From an uncultured Gammaproteobacteria bacterium (GTDB taxonomy: Bacteria > Pseudomonadota > Gammaproteobacteria > Pseudomonadales > Ketobacteraceae), in contig CAJXZM010000003.1 of the NCBI GenBank assembly GCA_913063125.1, positions 32,511 to 96,510 on the forward strand: a DNA stretch of 64,000 nucleotides, given 5' to 3'. The notes below the pieces were generated by a model. The model did no database searches. It was not told the DNA's origin and saw nothing but the letters and a program-made list of their open reading frames with translations. A program made the position numbers and the translations under genes. This document shows, piece after piece, positions 58,465 through 64,000 of this stretch (within the stretch, counting starts at the first letter, position 1; the number at the start of each line of letters is the position of its first letter).

Positions 58465-59235
58465 TCAACGTGGAGCCATTCGAATCGCACCATCTAAACG
58501 TACAACTTCACCGTTCATAAAGCCATTTTCCACCATACTACACACCATTTGCGCATATTCATTTGGATTACCTAAACGCTTGGGAAATTGCGTTGCATCG
58601 ATAAGTGGCTTCGTTACATTATCAGGTAAAGATCTCAACAAAGGTGTACCAAATATACCAGGGGCAATCGTATTTATACGAATACCATAGCTTGCAAGGT
58701 CTCTTGCAACAGGTAGCGTCATTCCCACGATACCTCCTTTTGAAGCACTATAAGCAACCTGTCCAAGCTGCCCATCAAATGCTGCAACGGATGCGGTATT
58801 AATGATAACGCCTTTCTCTCCATCCTCTGTTACCGCTTCGTTTTCAGCCATCACTTCTGCAGCTAGGCGCAGCACATTAAAAGTACCAATGAGGTTAACA
58901 TTAATAACTGTATTAAATAGCTCCAAACTATGAGGGCCTTTTTTGCTCATTGTTTTACTTGCCGGGCCAATACCCGCACAATTAACACAAACATGGATAG
59001 CACCAAAAGAGGCAACAACCTCGGCAATTCCTTTTTTTACAGACTCTTCATCAGCAACATTCACCTTCATAAAGCGGCAATTTTCACCCAGCTCGCTAGC
59101 CGCTGCAGTTCCCTGCTCTTCATTTAAGTCAAAAATAGCAACGTTTACTCCACGGGCTAACAGCTCCTCAGTTGTCGCCCTTCCAAGCCCTGATGCCCCA
59201 CCGGTTACTACGGCGACTTTATTTGCTAGTTCCAT
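58465..59235 (-). CDS. Short-chain dehydrogenase, 3-hydroxyacyl-CoA dehydrogenase type 2-like
   Basis: 256 residues. It has a Rossmann TGGASGLG motif, an NCAGIG strand, a catalytic Ser in the NTASVAAFDGQLGQ segment and YSASKGG with the Tyr/Lys pair. IAPGIFGTPLLRSLP is typical of the HSD17B10/type-2 3-hydroxyacyl-CoA dehydrogenases. Likely reaction: NAD-dependent oxidation of a 3-hydroxyacyl-CoA or related secondary alcohol in lipid degradation. It stands alone, with a terminator shared with the YaiI-family gene. Confidence 0.93.
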   Translation of the reverse strand: MELANKVAVVTGGASGLGRATTEELLARGVNVAIFDLNEEQGTAAASELGENCRFMKVNVADEESVKKGIAEVVASFGAIHVCVNCAGIGPASKTMSKKGPHSLELFNTVINVNLIGTFNVLRLAAEVMAENEAVTEDGEKGVIINTASVAAFDGQLGQVAYSASKGGIVGMTLPVARDLASYGIRINTIAPGIFGTPLLRSLPDNVTKPLIDATQFPKRLGNPNEYAQMVCSMVENGFMNGEVVRLDGAIRMAPR

Positions 59236-59525
59236 GCTGTTCTCGCTTTTATCAATTCATTAAAGGTTTCGAGTATACCTGCCTCGGCAGTCACAGTTAA
59301 AGCACCAAAGCCACCAACTTCATTAACTAAAAGTGACAAGTTTACGATTCCTGACCATTTTAGGCACACCAAGAGGCACAAATCAGTGAGATTGATAGCA
59401 AGCAGAGTGGTAATTTTACCAGTTTTAACAACAACGAATTACCAAGTATTTCCAGCTTAAAAGCACACACTACTCATCAACAAAACACAACACCCAAACG
59501 CATAGAAAGCCTCTAGGAGATACGG

Positions 59526-59699
59526 ATGAATTTCAACACAAAATCATTGATTATTGGTTGGTTTAGCGCGCTTATATTACTTTGGCTGGTTGTAGCGTTG
59601 AATAGCAATGCCTCCACCATCACGCAAGGAGATACCATACAATCAGCAGAGGTTACTCCGCTAATCGAAACAAAAAAACAAGGGCCTCTAGGATTTTAA
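59526..59699 (+). CDS. 57-residue single-pass membrane protein
   Basis: An ATG at 59526 has the strong ribosome site AGGAG about seven bases upstream and gives 57 codons to TAA 59697-59699. The product has one hydrophobic segment (about 8-25, LIIGWFSALILLWLVVAL), a short polar linker and the tail PLIETKKQGPLGF. It may be a membrane anchor with the tail in the periplasm, or a small toxin-like or regulatory peptide. I do not recognise the family. It converges on the ferredoxin reductase gene with 10 bases between. Confidence 0.6.
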   Translation: MNFNTKSLIIGWFSALILLWLVVALNSNASTITQGDTIQSAEVTPLIETKKQGPLGF

Positions 59700-59709
59700 A
59701 TGTATACGG

Positions 59710-60867
59710 TTAAGGTAGCTTTACAATCACTGACTCGCAGGGATAGGCAACACAGGCCAAGATATATCCCTTTTCAGCATCCTGCAGTGTGAGGGTGTTT
59801 GGCTCATCCATTATCACGGTACCTGACGCCAAACGGATTTTACAGGTCTGACAGCTTCCTACCGTACACTTTTGATCCATTACAACGCCTGCATGTTTTG
59901 CTGTTTCAAGAATCGTTTCAACCTTGCGTTGACGAATATGACGTGGGCGAGAAAACAAACCTTGACGTACGAAGCTGACCACTCTCGGCTTTAATTCAGC
60001 ATCATCCGTCACTGAAGATGACCCGGTATACAGCTCAACGCGAACATCTCGATCATCAACCCCAACGTCACTGTATGCCTCAAGTACGGAGCTGACAATC
60101 CCAGAAGGTCCACAGATATAAAGCTCCCTTTCTAAAGGTGTTGGCATTTTTTTAACAACGACCTGCCCTGATGTATGCCGTCTATCACGCTTTTTACCGT
60201 TTTTGCGCGTAAATATATAATCAACCGTAAAATTTGGAGATCTCTTAACCAGGGAATCAAGTTTCTTCTTGAATATAGTGTTTCCGGAAGATTGATTGAT
60301 ATAAATAAGGTGAACATCCGTCTCTGGGGCCTTGCCTAACACATCCTGAACTAAGGACCACACTGGAGCGATACCTGAGCCTGCCGCAATAAATCCATAT
60401 CGCTGCTCGTAGGGTTTCACTTTAGGCAACACAAATTCACCCGCAGGTTCATCGATGTAAAACAAATCGCCTACTTTGGCCCGTCCATTAAAATAACTAG
60501 AAACACGGCCTTGAAAGTGTTGTTTGATTGTTAACGTGTGAACATCACTTTCTGCTGAAGAGGATAGCGAATAACAACGACGATATAGCCCACCACCTAG
60601 ATCTACAACAACACGGACAAACTGCCCCGATTTAAAACGAAATCGATAACCTTCCATTAACTCAAATGATACGGTGACACACTGTCCATTTTCATGCCGA
60701 ATTTTTGTGATTCGAGCAGGGAACCCAGCATCCTTTACAGATACCTTTTCATCACCCGCCAATTGCAATAGCGTTTCTTCACCGACAATTCCTTGCAACC
60801 AATTAACCCGCTGCTTTATCGCCTTGGTTAATGGGGCTGTTATTGCTTTTGATATTTCACGTATCAT
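59710..60867 (-). CDS. Ferredoxin-NAD(P) reductase with C-terminal 2Fe-2S domain
   Basis: 385 residues. An N-terminal extension of about 40 residues precedes the FAD domain (RRCYSLSSS and GRVSSYF motifs). The NAD(P) domain has AAGSGIAPVW and YICGPSG. The C-terminal plant-type ferredoxin domain has C-x4-C-x2-C (CTVGSCQTC) and a fourth Cys in LACVAYP. It is the PaaE/oxygenase-reductase layout and would pass electrons from NAD(P)H to an oxygenase or desaturase. No partner oxygenase lies beside it; fatty-acid desaturases are frequent partners of this type. It is the third gene after prfC and a small membrane protein. Confidence 0.92.
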   Translation of the reverse strand: MIREISKAITAPLTKAIKQRVNWLQGIVGEETLLQLAGDEKVSVKDAGFPARITKIRHENGQCVTVSFELMEGYRFRFKSGQFVRVVVDLGGGLYRRCYSLSSSAESDVHTLTIKQHFQGRVSSYFNGRAKVGDLFYIDEPAGEFVLPKVKPYEQRYGFIAAGSGIAPVWSLVQDVLGKAPETDVHLIYINQSSGNTIFKKKLDSLVKRSPNFTVDYIFTRKNGKKRDRRHTSGQVVVKKMPTPLERELYICGPSGIVSSVLEAYSDVGVDDRDVRVELYTGSSSVTDDAELKPRVVSFVRQGLFSRPRHIRQRKVETILETAKHAGVVMDQKCTVGSCQTCKIRLASGTVIMDEPNTLTLQDAEKGYILACVAYPCESVIVKLP

Positions 60868-60875
60868 TCTTCAGT

Positions 60876-60919
60876 CATCTTCCCGCTTTAATCGTCTTCC
60901 CACTTTAATCGTCTTCCCA
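60876..60919. repeat. 17-bp tandem repeat over a stop codon
   Basis: On the minus strand the unit GGGAAGACGATTAAAGT is present about 2.6 times; copies at 60893-60909 and 60876-60892 differ at two positions. The unit contains the TAA stop of the small membrane gene and a GGGAAGA that may serve as ribosome site for the next gene. Confidence 0.7.
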
Positions 60920-61222
60920 GAAACGCCTTAATTGAAACGCACAATAACCCACCGCAAACAACACATTTACCATACAGCTGGTTTTTGCAACCATCTGGAT
61001 TTCTGTTGGTGTTAAATGCTCAGCCACAAGGGTTGATGCAGGAAACCCCCACAATGCCAAGCTAACCATTGCAGTAGCAATTAGCAGTACACCAACAACC
61101 ATGCCGATAAAAGCTTTGGTTCGATCCAATAAACCTTGGATCACAGCGTATTCAATCACCCCATTTAATGCACCGCACAAAACCCAGGTAATTATTGCAC
61201 TTCCAACCAAAAAGCCCGCCAT
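60905..61222 (-). CDS. Small membrane protein of unknown function
   Basis: 105 residues; AGGGGAG precedes the start. Three hydrophobic segments at about 5-22, 35-55 and 78-95 are seen, with a charged tail (RRFWEDD). I do not recognise the family. It begins 11 bases after the prfC stop and ends 37 bases before the ferredoxin reductase, so it is in that operon. Its stop codon is duplicated in a tandem repeat. Confidence 0.65.
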   Translation of the reverse strand: MAGFLVGSAIITWVLCGALNGVIEYAVIQGLLDRTKAFIGMVVGVLLIATAMVSLALWGFPASTLVAEHLTPTEIQMVAKTSCMVNVLFAVGYCAFQLRRFWEDD

Positions 61223-61233
61223 CTATAACTCCC

Positions 61234-62820
61234 CTAGTGTTCTCGTGTTTCCATAAACCGCACATCAGGCCAACGTTCAATCGTCAATTGTAAGTTCACC
61301 CGAGTAGGAGCCAAATAGGTAAGATAACCACCACCATCAATTGCTAAATTATCATGACATTTGCGTTTAAAATCCTCGAGCATTTTAGCATCATCACAAT
61401 AAATCCAACGGGCTGTATGCACGCTAATAGAATCGTAATTACAATCCACTTTATATTCGCCTTTCAAGCGCTGCGCTACCACATCAAATTGCAACACACC
61501 CACTGCACCCACAATAATGTCATTATTGCGTAATGGCATAAATACTTGCGTAGCACCCTCTTCTGAAAGCTGTTTAATGCCTTTTTGAAGCTGCTTACTC
61601 TTAAGCGGGTCTCTCAAGTTTACGCGCTGGAACAGCTCGGGGGCAAAATGTGGAATACCTGTGAAGCTGTACTTCTCTCCATCAGTAAACGTATCACCTA
61701 TTTGAATTGAGCCATGGTTATGTAACCCTATAATATCACCAGGCCAAGCCTCCTCCAGGTGAGAACGCTCCCCGGCTAAAAACGTTACAGCATCAGAGAT
61801 TCGTATATCCTTATCCACACGGACATGACGCATTTTCATGCCTTTTTCATAATGACCAGAGCACACGCGCATAAAGGCGATACGATCTCGGTGTTTAGGA
61901 TCCATGTTGGCTTGAATTTTAAACACAAAGCCACTGAACGTCTCCTCTTCGGCCTTAACTTCTCGGGCGTCAGTTTCTCTAGGCATTGGCGTTGGAGCCC
62001 ATTCAACTAGGCCATCCAACATATGGTCAACACCAAAGTTACCCAGTGCTGTTCCAAAAAATACTGGACTCAGTTGTCCAGACAGATACTCTTCAAGATT
62101 AAACTCATGACTAGCACCCTGAACAAGCTCCAGCTCATCTCGAAGCTCAGGGGCCAAATCACCTATCGCCTCATCTAACTCAGGGTTATTCAGCCCCTTA
62201 ATCACCCGATCTTCTTGGATCTTGTGACCTTGGCCTGTGGCATACAAATGAATGGTATCGTCATATAGGTGGTAGACACCTTTAAAGAACTTGCCCATAC
62301 CAATCGGCCAAGTAATCGGGGCACATTTGATATTAAGAATATCTTCAATCTCATCCATCACTTCAATAGGATCACGCGTATCGCGATCCATTTTGTTGAT
62401 AAACGAGAGAATTGGCGTATCGCGCAAACGACACACTTCCATTAACTTGATGGTACGAGGCTCAACACCTTTACCGCCGTCAATTACCATTAGTGCGGAA
62501 TCAACCGCTGTTAGCGTTCGATAGGTATCCTCAGAGAAGTCCTCGTGCCCAGGAGTATCCAATAAGTTCACAATACGGTCTTTGTAAGGGAACTGCATCA
62601 CCGAGGTCGTTATAGATATACCCCGCTGCTTTTCCATCTCCATCCAGTCAGAAGTAGCATGGCGATCAGCACCACGCCCTTTTACCGTTCCCGCTACCTG
62701 TATTTGATTGCCATAAAGCAACAACTTCTCAGTAATAGTGGTTTTACCGGCATCAGGGTGGGAAATGATGGCAAATGTGCGTCTAGCCCTTACCTGTTCT
62801 AGTTGCTCACTTAATGACAT
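61234..62820 (-). CDS. prfC: Peptide chain release factor 3
   Basis: 528 residues, the standard RF3 length. The GTPase domain shows [18 protein letters not shown] (P-loop), the [12 protein letters not shown] switch, [14 protein letters not shown] and the NKMDRD specificity motif. The later beta-barrel and C-terminal domains follow with the RF3-specific VGVLQFDVV. It recycles RF1/RF2 after termination. GAGG about ten bases before the start. First gene of a three-gene run with two non-translation genes. Confidence 0.98.
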   Translation of the reverse strand: MSLSEQLEQVRARRTFAIISHPDAGKTTITEKLLLYGNQIQVAGTVKGRGADRHATSDWMEMEKQRGISITTSVMQFPYKDRIVNLLDTPGHEDFSEDTYRTLTAVDSALMVIDGGKGVEPRTIKLMEVCRLRDTPILSFINKMDRDTRDPIEVMDEIEDILNIKCAPITWPIGMGKFFKGVYHLYDDTIHLYATGQGHKIQEDRVIKGLNNPELDEAIGDLAPELRDELELVQGASHEFNLEEYLSGQLSPVFFGTALGNFGVDHMLDGLVEWAPTPMPRETDAREVKAEEETFSGFVFKIQANMDPKHRDRIAFMRVCSGHYEKGMKMRHVRVDKDIRISDAVTFLAGERSHLEEAWPGDIIGLHNHGSIQIGDTFTDGEKYSFTGIPHFAPELFQRVNLRDPLKSKQLQKGIKQLSEEGATQVFMPLRNNDIIVGAVGVLQFDVVAQRLKGEYKVDCNYDSISVHTARWIYCDDAKMLEDFKRKCHDNLAIDGGGYLTYLAPTRVNLQLTIERWPDVRFMETREH

Positions 62821-63069
62821 ACTGCTTAAACCTCAATAATGTATACAGATACGTACACTCGTGACCGGTATACATATCGCATCGCCCTCCTCCCCTAATC
62901 CTATTACCCCTGGTAAAAACAAAGGGATACGAAGTGCTCAACCACTATTGACGGAAAAGGAAACGGCCTAGATGAAAAATGTCGAAGATTATACCTTACT
63001 TTGAGAAGCTGCGCTGTTTGGATCCCTTAAAACTTGCCCTACAAATCGCTTCAGCGGTCTAGCATAGTA

Positions 63070-63543
63070 TTAATCGTTATGTCGCGTTAACGGCAAAGAT
63101 AATACCAACGCATCTTCACGGTTATCACCATTTCGATAATAGCCTTTACGTCGACCTATCTCTGAAAAGCCCAACTTGCTGTATAACGCTAACGCAGCAA
63201 CATTGCTTGCTCTCACTTCCAGAAAAGTAATTTCTGCGTTCCACTCTACCGCTTCATCTAACAACTTCCGCAAAAAATCGCTGGCAATGCCTTTACCCTG
63301 TACGTCGGGAGCAACACAAATATTAAGGACATGACACTCCCCCGCCGCCACCGACAAAATTGCATAAGCGCACAAAACGCCATTTAACATAAGTCCACGA
63401 CATAAATAGGCTCCCTGCAAACAGTCTTTTAAGACATTTTCCGTCCACGGAAACGCATAAGCCTGCCGCTCTATTTGCATCATTTCTGATACATCATCAA
63501 TCGACAATTTTTTAATATCACAACAAGAAAATAGACTTTTCAT
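63070..63543 (-). CDS. rimI: Ribosomal protein S18-alanine N-acetyltransferase
   Basis: 157 residues from the ATG at 63543; a GTG at 63549 is less likely. GNAT fold with QIERQAYAFPWTENVLKDCL, the acetyl-CoA loop VQGKGIASDFL, and the RimI end LEVRASNVAALALYSKLGF followed by RKGYYRNGDNREDALVL. It acetylates the N-terminus of S18. It follows a HolD-like gene, the order seen around holD-rimI in Enterobacteria. Confidence 0.95.
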   Translation of the reverse strand: MKSLFSCCDIKKLSIDDVSEMMQIERQAYAFPWTENVLKDCLQGAYLCRGLMLNGVLCAYAILSVAAGECHVLNICVAPDVQGKGIASDFLRKLLDEAVEWNAEITFLEVRASNVAALALYSKLGFSEIGRRKGYYRNGDNREDALVLSLPLTRHND

Positions 63544-63632
63544 AAACACATAACTATGTAAAAAATGGTATACGGAAATTTGATATGCAAAAACTTGAGA
63601 ACATCCGTAAACAGGCCTATTTACTTAAATCG

Positions 63633-64000
63633 TTAAAGTGAACTCAAACGCTGCTTCATGCTCACCAACGTCGCCCATGCTTGAGGTTTATATTGCCAAT
63701 CGTTTAGCATATTTTGTAAGGAAGGTATTCTAAAGCAATGCGCTTGATATCCGGCAAAATCCATCATTGCCTGCTCTTCCTGCTCCGGCATAAAAGCACT
63801 GGCAAACTCACCTACCAACAATAAATTAGGTGTTTGTAACAGTTCTAATTTAGACATCAAGAAACCTTGCAAACCCTCTGCGGCTTCAGCTTTGCCTTGT
63901 GCCATACGTTTATTATTTATCAGCGGCCAACGAAACAAATGCTGACTAGGTTCGGCCTCAAGAGAAATGCTTTTTAACACGGCTTGCAACAAATGGTATT
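63633..64000 (-). CDS. HolD-like protein (possible DNA polymerase III psi subunit), N-terminus outside window
   Basis: The frame stays open to the right edge, so the start lies outside. About 120 visible residues. Its position just before rimI and a C-terminal pattern (IPSLQNMLNDWQYKPQAWATL) resembling the end of E. coli psi (LTDLxANPxxRAALW) suggest a diverged HolD. Psi links the clamp loader to SSB. No strong catalytic motif is visible; the call rests on context and weak similarity. Confidence 0.55.
   Translation of the reverse strand, partial: YHLLQAVLKSISLEAEPSQHLFRWPLINNKRMAQGKAEAAEGLQGFLMSKLELLQTPNLLLVGEFASAFMPEQEEQAMMDFAGYQAHCFRIPSLQNMLNDWQYKPQAWATLVSMKQRLSSL

Overview
The window looks like the chromosome of a marine-type, AT-rich gammaproteobacterium in the Pseudomonadales/Oceanospirillales sphere. 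The evidence is a fadBA operon of Pseudomonas layout and length, prfC, a holD-like/rimI pair, a PilU ATPase, a DUF3549 protein next to a YchJ-family protein, TonB-dependent transport, many c-di-GMP proteins and several secreted proteases. I cannot name genus or species. No rRNA, tRNA, CRISPR array, insertion sequence or prophage was recognised.

Layout. 1-5115 (minus): the N-terminal part of a GAF-PAS-GGDEF protein, then a compact operon (DUF6394 membrane protein, two-RCK potassium channel, CBS-pair protein), then a LysR regulator. 5516-8952: a lipoprotein S15/CocE-type hydrolase and a HI0933-family flavoprotein. 9083-24723 is the most unusual region. A TonB-dependent receptor and a complete lipoxygenase are flanked by two very large paralogous signalling proteins in opposite orientation. 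Both share a Ser/Thr-kinase-like domain, an AAA/NACHT-like ATPase, a helical-repeat region and a GAF domain. One ends in a histidine kinase plus receiver; the other ends in an active-looking GGDEF domain.

24887-36240: fadBA, a FimX-like degenerate GGDEF/EAL protein, DUF3549, a YchJ-family protein, small membrane and lipoprotein genes, a DsbA-like lipoprotein and DNA polymerase IV. 36292-42795: a subtilisin with a GlyGly-CTERM-like tail, an M11-like secreted metalloprotease, a relic of a VOC-family gene, and a ferritin-like di-iron protein divergent from a LysR regulator. 42886-50078: an EF-hand-rich protein, an AraC regulator divergent from a secreted propeller-like protein, an LplT-PlsC fusion preceded by a 16-bp perfect hairpin, and a GntR regulator. 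50356-55590: an unaccompanied PilU, a second subtilisin with a golvesin-like C-terminal domain, and an NfeD/SPFH pair. 55633-64000: a periplasmic binding protein, a serine beta-lactamase-family hydrolase, a YaiI-family protein, an SDR dehydrogenase, a 57-residue membrane protein, the chain prfC - small membrane protein - ferredoxin reductase, and the holD-like/rimI pair running off the window.

Themes. c-di-GMP and type IV pilus control recur (GGDEF at 1-1438 and 19630-24723, FimX-like protein, PilU). Lipid metabolism recurs too (beta-oxidation, lipoxygenase, lysophospholipid flipping and reacylation, SDR, ferredoxin reductase). The best candidate for an undescribed system is the lipoxygenase/TonB-receptor island with its two HstK-like sensors, which could form an oxylipin or fatty-acid sensing module. 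That role is inference from gene context. Short tandem duplications of 13-17 bp straddling stop codons occur three times, a structural oddity not explained by the genes.
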